64,000 nt of DNA from Neorhizobium alkalisoli (GCF_002968635.1 NZ_PVBN01000001.1:372001-436000), one strand, 5' to 3'; positions 17,649 through 26,461 are shown, numbered from the stretch's first letter. Notes: a model not told the origin generated them from the sequence alone. Made by a program: numbers and translations.

Positions 17649-19835
17649 TCACTTCACAACAAGGATCTTCGCGTTCCCTTTCCGATCCAGAACATTCGTG
17701 GACACATCATCTCCATAGCGATGCATACGAAAGTCCGCTTGCGATGAACCGAGCCGCACGTTGCGCAAGACGATCTCATCCAGGAATGCAGGCATGATCG
17801 GGTTGCGGATCCGGAATTCATTCTCGGAATGAGCCTGCTCAAGGCCAAGGCAGGCTCCCAGAACGCCAAACACGGCAGAAGCCGCCCAAGCCTGGGGTGA
17901 GCACGCGACTGGATAAGGCGTTGGCCCTCGACCGGGGCGCCGAATGAAGCCGCAGAAGAGTTCCGGCAGGCGCCGCATCTCCTGCTGTTTTGCAGCATCA
18001 AGCAGACCTTCGAACACGCGCGCTGCCTCATGCTTCAGATTGTAGCGGGCGAAGCCGATTGCGATTGCGGCGTTGTCGTGGGGCCATACGGAACCGTTAT
18101 GATAGGACATGGGGTTAAATCGGGCCTCGCCCTGCGCAAGTGTACGGATACCCCAGCCGCTGAACCCTTCCTTGCTGAGAAGTGTTGCCGCTACGCGCTT
18201 AGCCCTTTCCGGAGAGGCAATTCCGGTGAACAAGGCATGCCCCGCATTGGAGCTCCGCACGCGGCACGGTCGCTTCCTTCCATCAAGGGCCAGTGCGTAT
18301 GTGCCGAGTTCTTCGTCCCAGAAATCTGCTTCGAAACGGTGGCGCAGGTCTTCAGAGGCCCTTGTGAGATCAGTTGCAAGTTGCTGATGCCCAAGGCGCT
18401 CAGCCATACGTGCCGCAGAACGCTTTGCCGCGAATACATATCCCTGAACCTCGCATAGGGCGATTGGCCCTACCGCGTCCGTACCGTCTTCGTGGAAAAC
18501 CGAGTCGTGGGAGTCCTTCCAGCCCTGGTTTTTTAGGCTGCCGTTGCTTTCTGCCTGATACTCCACATAGCCATCGCCGTCTTGGTCGCCATGGTCATCG
18601 ATCCACCGTAGCGCAGCAAGGATGTTTGGCCAGATCTCGGAGACGGTGTCCATATCGCCCGTGGCGTCGAGATACATGCCCGCCAGCATGACGAACAGCG
18701 GCGTTGAATCGACACTTCCGTAGTAGCGGCCGAATGGAACTTCGCCAAGGTTGGCCATTTCTCCGTGACGCATCTCGTGGAGAATCTTGCCGGGCTGCGC
18801 ATCGGCATTGGGGTCAGTATGCTGGGCTTGCATTGCCGCCAGCGTTCGCAATACACCCCGCCCAATTGACGGATCCATCCACAGCATGAACATCGCCGTG
18901 AAAATCCCATCGCGCCCGAAGATCGTGCTGAACCAGGGTATGCCTGCATAGGGGTATGAGCCGAACGGGGTGGGGGTGGTAAGCATGTAGACGTCAGAGG
19001 TGGCTCGACACGCTACTTCGTTGAACAGATCGCTTGAGCTCCGCACGGTAGCAATGTGCCGCGTCTGTTTGCGTCTGACGCGGCGGCTCTCGCGGTAGGC
19101 GCGGAAGAAATCCAGCACGACAGCAGGCCCGCCTTCCTCGCAGGCAACCGTCACGAAGATCGATGTCTTTTCCCCCGGCGCGATCGCTACCTCCAGGGTC
19201 GCTCGGTGTGACTCGAGATGTTTCGGAACAGGTGTGAAGGCGATCGAGGTGCAACGCTCCACGTCATCAAGGCCGCGATAGCGAAATTCCACCTTGTCGG
19301 GAGCGACGAGCTTGGAGTTCTCCCGGCCCCGCATCTCCCGCTTCATTCCGCGCACTTCGAAAAGGTCGCAGAAATCGGCGTCAAATATGTAGTCGATGGT
19401 CAACCGGCGTTCAATTGTCGTGAAGTTTCGGACACTCAGTCGTTCGTAACAGACCCCGTTATGGAGAAACTTCGTACGCTCGAAGAAGATGGTCTCGCGG
19501 GGCAAGGTCTCAGCATTATGATCGACCTCGGGATTGGTAAGATCGACAGAAAGCGCTGCCTTGTCGTCGTGGTTAGACGAATTCAGTAGCAGGAGTTTTC
19601 GCCCCTGAACACGCAGTTCCAGCTCAGACAGATACCGTGTGTCACGGTAAAACAGGCCTTCCACCGAGTTGCTCCCGGCAATGTCGCCATGGCTGTTTAA
19701 GACAGCGAACGCATCTCCATCCTTAAGGTTTTGAAGTGGGCGATCCACAAGAGAAGTGTCTACTTCCAGATCATACCGAACGGTGTCGAAGCTCCCGGCA
19801 TCCTCGATGGTCGGATTAGTATCAAGCACCATCAT
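17649..19835 (-). CDS. Glycogen-debranching-type amylo-alpha-1,6-glucosidase family protein
   Basis: The 728-residue protein has an N-terminal beta-rich domain (GDIAGSNSVEGLFYRDTRYL) typical of bacterial debranching-enzyme-like proteins. An (alpha/alpha)6 toroid follows, with PWFSTIFGRDGIFTAMFMLW and MSYHNGSVWPHDNAAIA. Such enzymes act on alpha-glucan or glycosyl substrates in the cytoplasm. The start codon overlaps the glycosyltransferase stop in an ATGA arrangement, so the two genes form a coupled pair, glycosyltransferase first. The pairing is common in alphaproteobacteria and suggests a role in making or trimming a stress-related glycan or compatible solute; the true substrate is unknown. 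Confidence 0.85.
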   Translation of the reverse strand: MMVLDTNPTIEDAGSFDTVRYDLEVDTSLVDRPLQNLKDGDAFAVLNSHGDIAGSNSVEGLFYRDTRYLSELELRVQGRKLLLLNSSNHDDKAALSVDLTNPEVDHNAETLPRETIFFERTKFLHNGVCYERLSVRNFTTIERRLTIDYIFDADFCDLFEVRGMKREMRGRENSKLVAPDKVEFRYRGLDDVERCTSIAFTPVPKHLESHRATLEVAIAPGEKTSIFVTVACEEGGPAVVLDFFRAYRESRRVRRKQTRHIATVRSSSDLFNEVACRATSDVYMLTTPTPFGSYPYAGIPWFSTIFGRDGIFTAMFMLWMDPSIGRGVLRTLAAMQAQHTDPNADAQPGKILHEMRHGEMANLGEVPFGRYYGSVDSTPLFVMLAGMYLDATGDMDTVSEIWPNILAALRWIDDHGDQDGDGYVEYQAESNGSLKNQGWKDSHDSVFHEDGTDAVGPIALCEVQGYVFAAKRSAARMAERLGHQQLATDLTRASEDLRHRFEADFWDEELGTYALALDGRKRPCRVRSSNAGHALFTGIASPERAKRVAATLLSKEGFSGWGIRTLAQGEARFNPMSYHNGSVWPHDNAAIAIGFARYNLKHEAARVFEGLLDAAKQQEMRRLPELFCGFIRRPGRGPTPYPVACSPQAWAASAVFGVLGACLGLEQAHSENEFRIRNPIMPAFLDEIVLRNVRLGSSQADFRMHRYGDDVSTNVLDRKGNAKILVVK

Positions 19836-20983
19836 ACTGACCTCTGATTGCGCGAGGCTGCCCCAGCAGCGGCGCCGGAAACCTTCGCCGCAGCAACGAC
19901 AGGCTCCAAGGGCAATAGCGCATTATTTGCGTTGCGACGGTGGTGCGGCACAATCATCGCCGACGTTGCTGCCAGACGGCTATATTCGGCAACATAGTCG
20001 CGAGCCATGCGTGCAGCGGTAAACCGTTCTTCGAACCGCTGCCGGACCGCTTGCCGGTCGAGATCCGCAGCCTTACCGACTGCCTCAACTGCCTCCTCGA
20101 TGGATTCGACAGTGAAACCAGTTACGCCCTCGTCGATAACCTCCGGGACCGAGCCGCGACGCCAAGCGATCGTCGGTGTTCCTTCCTTCATGGCCTCGAT
20201 CATGACCAGGCCGAATGGCTCGGGCCAATCAATGGGAAACAGGAGCGCGATCGCATTCCCGAGGAAGTCTCGTTTCTCGTGGTCACCAATCTCACCGACG
20301 AACTCGACCAGGGGATGATCGAGCTGTGGTCGAATGACGTGGTCGAAGTAGTCTTGGTCGGCGGGGTCAACCTTCGCGGCGATCTTCAGCGGAATACCGG
20401 TTCGCTTTGCAATCTCAATTGCCCGATCCGGCCGTTTCTCCGGGGCAATACGTCCCAGAAATGCAAGATAATCCCGCTTTGCTACTTCAAAAGGCGCGGG
20501 ACCTGGGGGAAGGCCATGCTGGATGTTGGCCTGCCAATTGGCATTGGGAAGCGGCAGGCGCTGGTTCCTGGAGATTGAGACGAGCGGCATCTCCGTGAAT
20601 GCACGATATACGGGATGGAAATCCGGTAGATCCAGCCTCCCGTGCAGCGTGGTCAGGCAGTGTGCCGAGGAGTTTCGGAACGCTGGAAACTGAAGCAAAT
20701 CGACGTGGAAATGGATGACGTCAAACGAGGAGGCCTGCCGCCGGACCTCTTCCAGCATGACGAGGAGGCTCGCAGTGTGGTCGCGTATGCCCCCCAACCT
20801 CAGTCCTTCGGGGACTGCTCGCACGAGTTCAGCGGAAGTTTCGGAATCTCCGCTGGCGAAGAGCGTGACATCGTGGCCTTGCTGGACGAGTTCTTCCGTG
20901 AGCCATGAGACGACACGTTCGGTGCCGCCATAGAGTTTCGGCGGAACGGATTCCGCCAGGGGTGCGACTTGCGCGATACGCAT
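19832..20983 (-). CDS. Glycosyltransferase family 4 protein
   Basis: The 383-residue GT-B fold enzyme starts MRIAQVAPLAESVPPKLYGG, the typical donor-side loop, followed by TERVVSWLTEELVQQGHDV. It carries FLGRIAPEKRPDRAIEIAK and the GT4 EX7E-type segment EPFGLVMIEAMKEGTPTIAW. ATG 20983 is chosen because the family N-terminus begins exactly there; the in-frame extension to 21046 is not conserved-looking. It transfers a nucleotide-activated sugar to an unknown acceptor. It overlaps the debranching-enzyme-like gene by 4 bp (ATGA). Confidence 0.85.
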   Translation of the reverse strand: MRIAQVAPLAESVPPKLYGGTERVVSWLTEELVQQGHDVTLFASGDSETSAELVRAVPEGLRLGGIRDHTASLLVMLEEVRRQASSFDVIHFHVDLLQFPAFRNSSAHCLTTLHGRLDLPDFHPVYRAFTEMPLVSISRNQRLPLPNANWQANIQHGLPPGPAPFEVAKRDYLAFLGRIAPEKRPDRAIEIAKRTGIPLKIAAKVDPADQDYFDHVIRPQLDHPLVEFVGEIGDHEKRDFLGNAIALLFPIDWPEPFGLVMIEAMKEGTPTIAWRRGSVPEVIDEGVTGFTVESIEEAVEAVGKAADLDRQAVRQRFEERFTAARMARDYVAEYSRLAATSAMIVPHHRRNANNALLPLEPVVAAAKVSGAAAGAASRNQRSV

Positions 20984-21303
20984 TTGATTGTTCTCTGTTG
21001 CGCCAAGCGTCAGTCCAGCACGAATTTTCGTAGGGACCGCCGGCATCCGCTCACGAGGGCGTTGCTAGTGCACAGGGACAGCGAAGAATGGTATATGGAG
21101 CAGCCAGCGGGTTTGGCTAGGTCCGTTCATTCATTAACGAGGCGTGGCGCGCTCAGCTCTTAACTTGTAATGATTTTGCCACGTGGCAGCCGCGCCACTT
21201 GTAAAGAAGATCGGGTAGCACGACTTGTATAGAGATAGTAGCTCGTCTTAGGGGCGCTGCTGTTGCGGGCTACCAAGCTTGTGCCCCAACGAAGGAGGAC
21301 GTC
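20984..21303. other. Intergenic region between divergent transcription units
   Basis: No coding frame is supported. It contains a perfect 12-bp palindrome TGCCACGTGGCA at 21177-21188 and a promoter-like stretch around 21196-21233 (CACTTGTAA, GAAGA, AGCACGA) that recurs at 28858-28892. A leader at 21251-21303 resembles the leader of the gene at 16600. Confidence 0.5.
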
Positions 21304-21525
21304 ATGTCTTCCATTGCCAACCGAGAAGAACTTGGTGGAGTAGACACGATATAGTGTTACTCAAACAAGCTCAAAGCGTTCGCCAGCGACTGCTGGAACT
21401 TTGAGGGCAGCACTCAGGTTCACCGGCTACGGATATCAGCAGGTGATCAGGCGCAGAAAGCCACCCCTAGCATTACGACAGCTTTTCAAAGTGCTGCCAA
21501 ACAGAAAGACATTGATCAGCTATGA
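21304..21525 (+). pseudogene. Small gene interrupted by an in-frame amber codon, upstream of desaturase
   Basis: After GAAGGAGGACGTC, ATG 21304 opens a frame of 16 codons ending in TAG at 21352-21354. The same frame then continues for 56 further codons and ends in TGA at 21523-21525, which overlaps the desaturase start as ATGA. The strong ribosome-binding site at one end and the coupling overlap at the other suggest one gene of about 73 codons with a premature stop. No family is recognised. Alternatively, only a downstream non-ATG start is used. Confidence 0.4.
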
Positions 21526-22562
21526 CTGCAACCAATTCGGCCGCCTCTCATGGTGGCTTCTCGGAAAAGGCATGGCTCAAGATCTTATCGGGGTATCGTC
21601 AGCCCGCGTTACGCCGGAGCTTCTATGAACTCGCAGTAACCCTCATTCCTTTCGTGCTTCTTTGGGCAGCGGCATGGCTGGCCATCCATCTCGGGTATTG
21701 GATAGGGATGATTCTCGTTGTGCCAGCAGCCGGTTTCCTGCTGCGCCTTTTTATGTTGCAGCATGACTGTGGGCATGGCTCGTTCTTCGGAAGACGTCGC
21801 TGGGACGACTGGACGGGACGTGCGATTGGCGTTTTGACGCTTACGCCATACGACTACTGGCGCCGGGCACATGCTGAGCACCACGCCTTCGCCGGAAATC
21901 TCGACGAACGAGGCGTCGGCGACATTACGACGCTGACGGTGGAGGAATATCATGCCCTCACTCCCTGGGGGAAACTAGGCTATCGTCTATACCGGCATCC
22001 CCTGGTGATGTTCGGCATCGGTCCCGCTTTTCTTTTCTTGTTCAAGCAACGCCTCCCCTTTGGGATGATGCGATCGGGCGTCCTGCCCTGGCTCTCGACA
22101 ATGGCGACAAACATCGCTGTAGCTGTACTGGCCGCCCTGTTGATCTGGGTAATTGGTTTGACGCCCTTCCTTCTTGTTCACCTGCCCATCGTCTTGCTCG
22201 CGGGATCGGCTGGCGTGTGGTTGTTCTATGTCCAGCACCAGTTTGAAGACACTCATTGGTCGAAGCCGCCGGAGTGGTCGTTCCCGCATGCTGCCATGCA
22301 TGGTGCATCACACTATGATCTACCAAGGCCACTAAGATGGATCACTGGCAATATTGGGATGCATCATGTGCACCACCTTTCGAGCAGGGTGCCGTTTTAC
22401 CGACTGCCGGAAGTTCTAAGGGATCACCCCGAGCTAGCGGAACTTGGCCGCATCAGCCTGCGCGAGAGCTTTGCCTGCGTCAAACTCATCCTTTGGGACG
22501 AGGCCTCACAGCGGCTGATTTCCCTCCGGGAGGCGAAGAGGCTTCCGTCCTTCAGTCGTTGA
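21522..22562 (+). CDS. Membrane fatty acid desaturase
   Basis: This 346-residue integral membrane protein has the three histidine boxes of the di-iron desaturase/hydroxylase family: HDCGH near residue 80, HAEHH near 116 and HHVHH near 287. Hydrophobic segments lie at about 35-75 and 180-240. It inserts a double bond in membrane lipid acyl chains, a usual cold or membrane-stress adaptation. ATG 21522 overlaps the stop of a small upstream frame (ATGA), suggesting translational coupling. Regiospecificity is not predictable. Confidence 0.9.
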   Translation: MTATNSAASHGGFSEKAWLKILSGYRQPALRRSFYELAVTLIPFVLLWAAAWLAIHLGYWIGMILVVPAAGFLLRLFMLQHDCGHGSFFGRRRWDDWTGRAIGVLTLTPYDYWRRAHAEHHAFAGNLDERGVGDITTLTVEEYHALTPWGKLGYRLYRHPLVMFGIGPAFLFLFKQRLPFGMMRSGVLPWLSTMATNIAVAVLAALLIWVIGLTPFLLVHLPIVLLAGSAGVWLFYVQHQFEDTHWSKPPEWSFPHAAMHGASHYDLPRPLRWITGNIGMHHVHHLSSRVPFYRLPEVLRDHPELAELGRISLRESFACVKLILWDEASQRLISLREAKRLPSFSR

Positions 22563-22651
22563 AACCCTTTGTGAGATCAGCCTCGTCTAGGGTGGTTTCT
22601 TAGTGACACGGTGAAGGTCTTCAACTGAGGCTCCTGGCTGGAGGTGAATAT

Positions 22652-23836
22652 ATGAACGAGTTTCAAGCAGACGTGGAGGACACGTCCGCGCGCACTGCAT
22701 CTGAGCAAAAACTTGAAACCGTGCGAGTACGAGGCGGTGTATTCGTTGAGGCGGTTCGCGTAACGCGGATGCCGATGGTCGTCACCGACGCCACGCTTCC
22801 GGGCAACCCAATCACCTTCGTAAACCCGGCGTTCGCACATCTTTCAGGCTACAGCCCCGACGAACTGCTCGGTCAGCACCCTCACTTCATGAATGGCCCG
22901 CAGACCGATCCCGAGGCGATCGCGGAATACGAGGCTGCCATGAAGGAGGGGCGTGACACCACCCTCGAAATCCTGCAATACCGCAAGGACGGCTCGACCT
23001 TCCAGAGCATGCTGTTTGCAACACCGTTGGATGACGACCAGGGGCGTGTCACCAATCACTTCATGTCCTATCTCGACATAAGCCGCCGTTATGAAGCCGA
23101 GGAGGCACTGCGCGCGCTCAATGCAGAACTAGAACAACGAGTGGAGGAGCGCACCCGTACCCTGGAGGCAGCTAATGCTGCACTTAAGAAGGCAGACGCG
23201 GAACGCGAAATGCTTCTCGTTGAGGTCAACCACCGGGCCAAGAACAGCTTGTCGGTTGGAGCATCACTGCTGCAACTGCAGGGGCGACGTCAGGCGGACC
23301 CGCAGATGAGGGCTCTCTTTGTCGAGTCTGCTGACCGGCTAAGCGCGATGGCACGAGTTCACGACATGCTAAGCCGTTCGGAACAAGGGCAGCGCGTTGA
23401 TGTAGCGACTTATGTTTCGGAGCTTTGCGAGGCGCTCAAATCCCTCACAGCCGGGGACGAGCGGATCTCACTGAGGGCGCGTACGGAGGAAGACGTTCTA
23501 ATAGATGCCGACGTAGCCTTCCCGCTCGGCATCGTGCTGGCCGAGCTCATCACCAATGCTGTTAAGTACGCCTTCCCCGGTGACCGTTCCGGCACCATCG
23601 TGGTTCAGGCCAAGCGAAGTGGGCCGGGGCGGGTTGAAATCATCGTCCGTGACAACGGCATTGGGATGACGAACTACAGGGAAGGATCCCTCGGGTATGG
23701 CCTAATCCGCTCCCTCGTGAAACAGATCGGCGGTGAGTTGGAAATACAAGGTGACGCCGGCGTGACTGTAACGATAGCCTTCTCCGATGCATCGCGATTC
23801 CCGCCGACCGGCGGCCGTGAGCCGGCGGCTGGATAA
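22652..23836 (+). CDS. PAS-domain sensor histidine kinase (HisKA_2/HWE class), LOV-like PAS without the flavin cysteine
   Basis: The 394-residue cytoplasmic kinase has a PAS domain at about residues 38-150 (MVVTDATLPGNPITFVNPAF), a coiled coil near 150-190, the phosphoacceptor box EVNHRAKNSLSVGASLLQLQ and an ATPase domain with VLAELITNAVKYAF and DNGIGM. The PAS domain is LOV-like (GYSPDELLG then QHPHFMNGPQTDP). Where LOV photoreceptors have GxNCRFLQ, this one has GQHPHFMN, so the photoactive cysteine is absent. It may sense another ligand. No response regulator lies next to it, as is common for this class in the alphaproteobacterial general stress response. Confidence 0.88.
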   Translation: MNEFQADVEDTSARTASEQKLETVRVRGGVFVEAVRVTRMPMVVTDATLPGNPITFVNPAFAHLSGYSPDELLGQHPHFMNGPQTDPEAIAEYEAAMKEGRDTTLEILQYRKDGSTFQSMLFATPLDDDQGRVTNHFMSYLDISRRYEAEEALRALNAELEQRVEERTRTLEAANAALKKADAEREMLLVEVNHRAKNSLSVGASLLQLQGRRQADPQMRALFVESADRLSAMARVHDMLSRSEQGQRVDVATYVSELCEALKSLTAGDERISLRARTEEDVLIDADVAFPLGIVLAELITNAVKYAFPGDRSGTIVVQAKRSGPGRVEIIVRDNGIGMTNYREGSLGYGLIRSLVKQIGGELEIQGDAGVTVTIAFSDASRFPPTGGREPAAG

Positions 23837-23900
23837 GCTGCGACTTCCTAAGCACTTCGCTCCTGCTTTAGCCATAATCAGAGCGGCAGCGAAGCCGCTG

Positions 23901-24227
23901 TTAATCAAAAAGCCTTAGCTTACCTGCAGCAGCGTTGGCCTCATCCATTGCAGCGTCCAACGTCGCCTTTAGAATTCTGAGCTCGGCAAGTAGGCGGGGA
24001 CTTAGATCTTGGCTCTGCCAGTCGTGCAGTTTCTGCTGCCATTCGGCTACTTCAACAATAAGCTTACGCGAACGATCCGCTGTTTCAGGATTGACATCCC
24101 TTGCGGCCCGTTCGGCATTTTCAGCCAGTTCAACAAGTTCAACAGTGCTTATGACCCAGGTTGGCAGGGCAAGGCGCACTGTCTCTATTTCAGATACGAT
24201 GGCGTCGTCGGGATGATGATTGGTCAT
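23901..24227 (-). CDS. Hypothetical helical protein
   Basis: A 108-residue, predominantly helical acidic protein starting MTNHHPDDAIVSEIETVRLA. ATG 24227 is preferred to an upstream TTG because GAGGAG lies 8 bp before it. It contains WQQKLHDWQSQDLSPRLLAE and no cysteine or membrane segment. It is the most downstream of a run of small minus-strand genes between 23.9 and 26.2 kb. No family recognised. Confidence 0.55.
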   Translation of the reverse strand: MTNHHPDDAIVSEIETVRLALPTWVISTVELVELAENAERAARDVNPETADRSRKLIVEVAEWQQKLHDWQSQDLSPRLLAELRILKATLDAAMDEANAAAGKLRLFD

Positions 24228-24256
24228 TCTGATGCTCCTCAAAAGCGCGCTTGCTC

Positions 24257-24439
24257 TCAGCTATTTGGTTGGGTGTGGGTCGCGCAGCCGTTTTTTTGGT
24301 CGTCTCGAGATCCGTCAGTAAGGTCGCTTGTTGACCTAGAACTTTCCAAGGTCTTCTCTGCTTGTTTGATGAGCTTATCTCGGTTTTTGTCCGCATCTTC
24401 GCCGCTCCGTGCGGCTTCACTCTCAATACTCGGTTTCAT
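24257..24439 (-). CDS. Hypothetical small charged protein
   Basis: A 60-residue, highly charged, probably disordered or helical protein beginning MKPSIESEAARSGEDADKNR with AGAAG upstream. A longer frame to 24532 is open, but it overlaps the next gene. Composition resembles small stress-associated proteins of rhizobia; function unknown. Confidence 0.45.
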   Translation of the reverse strand: MKPSIESEAARSGEDADKNRDKLIKQAEKTLESSRSTSDLTDGSRDDQKNGCATHTQPNS

Positions 24440-24473
24440 GGGCTTTGCTTCTTCTGCTGTTATGGGCTCGGGT

Positions 24474-24761
24474 TTAATTCGGTGTCGAGTTTTCGTCCGC
24501 TTTTCTGCGAAGTTCCTCTCTGTATTGCCCAACCGCTTGACGGACGCCGTCTTCCGGATGGCCGGTTATAGCGACTAGCTCGAGAACAGCGGCATCGGTG
24601 CCAAGGACGTCGAAGGCAACAAAGGCCTCAACTTCGTCTGCATGATAGGAGCTTTGAGGAGGTGTGCTGTACACTCCAAGAAGCGTCGCTTCTGGCAGCC
24701 CTTCAAAGAAGACGCCGATGTGGCCGATGCCGTCATAGAGTATGGTTTTGGTTATGCGCAT
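24474..24761 (-). CDS. Hypothetical protein
   Basis: The 95-residue protein starts MRITKTILYDGIGHIGVFFE. ATG 24761 is chosen because GGAGG lies just upstream; the in-frame starts at 24794 and 24782 lack one. The C-terminal third (LVAITGHPEDGVRQAVGQYR) is helical. A single compact fold is likely; family not recognised. It belongs to the small-gene cluster on the minus strand. Confidence 0.5.
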   Translation of the reverse strand: MRITKTILYDGIGHIGVFFEGLPEATLLGVYSTPPQSSYHADEVEAFVAFDVLGTDAAVLELVAITGHPEDGVRQAVGQYREELRRKADENSTPN

Positions 24762-24812
24762 GTTGTCCTCCAGCGACGCCATGGCATTGACCAAGGCAGC
24801 CTGTTTAAAGGG

Positions 24813-25070
24813 TCATAGGGACGACGAGGTGTAACTATCCTGCGCGGCGTCTGCGGTGTCGTCACCCACACCAAGGATGTTGATGAGCGCCTCTCTTTCC
24901 GGGCCGAACGGTTGCTGGTTGAGGAAGTCCGCAACGGGCATTTGTGTCTGGTGGCCCCCCGAAGGCTCGTTTGCTTTATGAAGAACGAAAGCTTGTTGAG
25001 TAGCCTCCTCGGTGAGCAGGAACCACCGATCGCCGTTCGAGCTGGAAGAAAACTGTTGTAGGTTGTTCAT
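24813..25070 (-). CDS. Hypothetical small protein of rhizobial NGDRWFL type
   Basis: This 85-residue protein has the pattern SNGDRWFLLTEE, FVLHKANEPSGGHQT and MPVADFL that I associate with a widespread small rhizobial family of unknown function. ATG 25070 fits the family start. The sequence ends with a polar tail. It is in the middle of the 23.9-26.2 kb small-gene cluster. Confidence 0.6.
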   Translation of the reverse strand: MNNLQQFSSSSNGDRWFLLTEEATQQAFVLHKANEPSGGHQTQMPVADFLNQQPFGPEREALINILGVGDDTADAAQDSYTSSSL

Positions 25071-25119
25071 TTCGTTTGTTCCCGTTGGTTGTGGAAGCTG
25101 GCCAGATCGAGTGCTCCCG

Positions 25120-25386
25120 TCATGTTGAGGAGGCGGGACGCTGGGCAGGTTGGGTATCCTTAGCCAAAGCCTCATCGAGGGCGGCTTCGGTAACCGCAAT
25201 GGCTTCTGTGAAGGCACCTGAGGTCACCATGAGCGTGAGTGTTCGGTGGTAGCCTTCCCACATCACATTCAGCGGCTCCTCGACGACATGAACATCGAAT
25301 TCGCCAGGCGCATGTGCCTTATCCATTCCTGGCAACATGAAGGCGTTCTGGAAGGCAACCCGCCTGACGCTTGTCTTTATGTTCAT
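25120..25386 (-). CDS. Hypothetical protein
   Basis: An 88-residue protein starting MNIKTSVRRVAFQNAFMLPG with GGAGGAG upstream of ATG 25386. The middle (HVVEEPLNVMWEGYHRTLTL) is followed by an alanine-rich helix with LDEALAKD. It may be a small alpha/beta protein; no family is recognised. It is part of the minus-strand cluster. Confidence 0.5.
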   Translation of the reverse strand: MNIKTSVRRVAFQNAFMLPGMDKAHAPGEFDVHVVEEPLNVMWEGYHRTLTLMVTSGAFTEAIAVTEAALDEALAKDTQPAQRPASST

Positions 25387-25415
25387 GATTAGCTCCTCCA
25401 ACAGTGTCGTTCAGG

Positions 25416-25670
25416 CTAGCGTAAATCGGCAGCTCTGAGCGTGTAGGTCATGCCGTGTTTCGGATTGTAGAGCTTCAGTGCAATCTGCTGGATTTTCGAT
25501 CGAGCAGCATCAAAGGCACGCAGATAATCTTGTTCTGACAGTCTGGTGGCTGAAAGAGCGGCAGCGTCGACAAAAAACTTGACTTCGAACATGCCGTCAT
25601 AGCCGGTGAAGCGGATCAAGTTCCTGACGTCATCGAAGCTTCTGCTCGCGTTTGGAAATGCTAGTGACAT
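25416..25670 (-). CDS. DUF1488 family protein
   Basis: This 84-residue protein follows the DUF1488 pattern: MSLAFPNASRSFDDVRNLIR, then FTGYDGMFEVKFFVDAAAL, then a helix ending in FDAARSKIQQIA and a final strand MTYTLRAADLR. The family is common in alpha- and betaproteobacteria, often duplicated, and of unknown function. ATG 25670 is chosen by family start; an in-frame ATG at 25700 lacks a ribosome-binding site. Confidence 0.7.
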   Translation of the reverse strand: MSLAFPNASRSFDDVRNLIRFTGYDGMFEVKFFVDAAALSATRLSEQDYLRAFDAARSKIQQIALKLYNPKHGMTYTLRAADLR

Positions 25671-25742
25671 TGGATGTTCCAATTTGGGTCTGACGGCCAT
25701 CCAAGGGGTACCGTATACGAGGCTGCCATCGTCGTGGACGAC

Positions 25743-26045
25743 TTAGGTGCGCCGCGTCAGTGGGTAGGCATCACCGTCATAAAGTGCTTGCATCTGAACG
25801 CCGTCGAACCGCGCTTCATCCACTTCTAACACTGAACCGCGAAGCAGTGAGCTCGGGAATTCCTCGATGGCAAAGCGCAGAGCTTCGGCAGCGGTCTCAA
25901 AGCGCCGGTAACGGTGGCCGCTGGCTCGTTGCCTGCTCCGGCACGGATAAAAGCCCGCCCCCGCGTTATAATTGAACCGGGACTTGCTGCTGAATGGGAC
26001 GGCCACTGGTTTGGCTGAAGATACCAACTGGGAGGGGCTAGTCAT
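25743..26045 (-). CDS. Hypothetical small rhizobial protein
   Basis: The 100-residue protein contains YRRFETAAEALRFAIEEFP, LEVDEARFDG and LYDGDAYPLTRR, a pattern I associate with small conserved rhizobial proteins of unknown function. Its start overlaps the stop of the upstream 64-codon gene by 4 bp (ATGA at 26042-26045), which supports both genes as a coupled pair. Confidence 0.6.
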   Translation of the reverse strand: MTSPSQLVSSAKPVAVPFSSKSRFNYNAGAGFYPCRSRQRASGHRYRRFETAAEALRFAIEEFPSSLLRGSVLEVDEARFDGVQMQALYDGDAYPLTRRT

Positions 26046-26236
26046 TGCGGAAAGACGGCGAGAGAAAGGTTCTCTTGACGTTTCCTTAGCCGAACTTGCC
26101 GCTCATCTAACCGTGCCTCCCGATCGCGCAGAGCAAGCCTGCCTCTTATGTCTTGAAGCTTGGCGGCATTAGAACCCTGTTCAGCAGTGGGTTGGTTGAA
26201 CAGTTGCTCAATGGAGTAATAGTTACTTCTGATCAT
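26042..26236 (-). CDS. Hypothetical small basic protein
   Basis: A 64-residue protein starting MIRSNYYSIEQLFNQPTAEQ, then a strongly charged helix (ALRDREARLDERQVRLRKRQ) likely to form a coiled coil. GAGGACG stands before ATG 26236, and its stop overlaps the next start (ATGA). A plus-strand frame on the same bases (25972-26172) is less likely because it has neither feature. Confidence 0.5.
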   Translation of the reverse strand: MIRSNYYSIEQLFNQPTAEQGSNAAKLQDIRGRLALRDREARLDERQVRLRKRQENLSLAVFPQ

Positions 26237-26461
26237 TTGACGTCCTCAGGTTCGGGCAAGACACACGTGCCTTTGCGCACTCTAGCCGACGGCGGAGTTC
26301 TTAACGTCTACAAAGATCGAGGTTAGCCAAGCAACCGGCTGTGCCGGGAGGATCAGGTGGCCAAAAAGGCTGCAACGTCACATAGATATGGCCATGAATC
26401 TCCGAGTTACAAGACGGCGGGTCAGGCTTATTGAGTTCGCCGCATTGAGCGCCTGTTAATA

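Noticed and set aside
22652..23836. Functional blue-light (LOV) photoreceptor kinase
   Set aside because: The essential flavin-binding cysteine position is occupied by proline, so a normal LOV photocycle is not expected.
25972..26172. Plus-strand small gene of 66 codons
   Set aside because: It overlaps two minus-strand small genes that are linked by an ATGA overlap and have a ribosome-binding site, which fit better.
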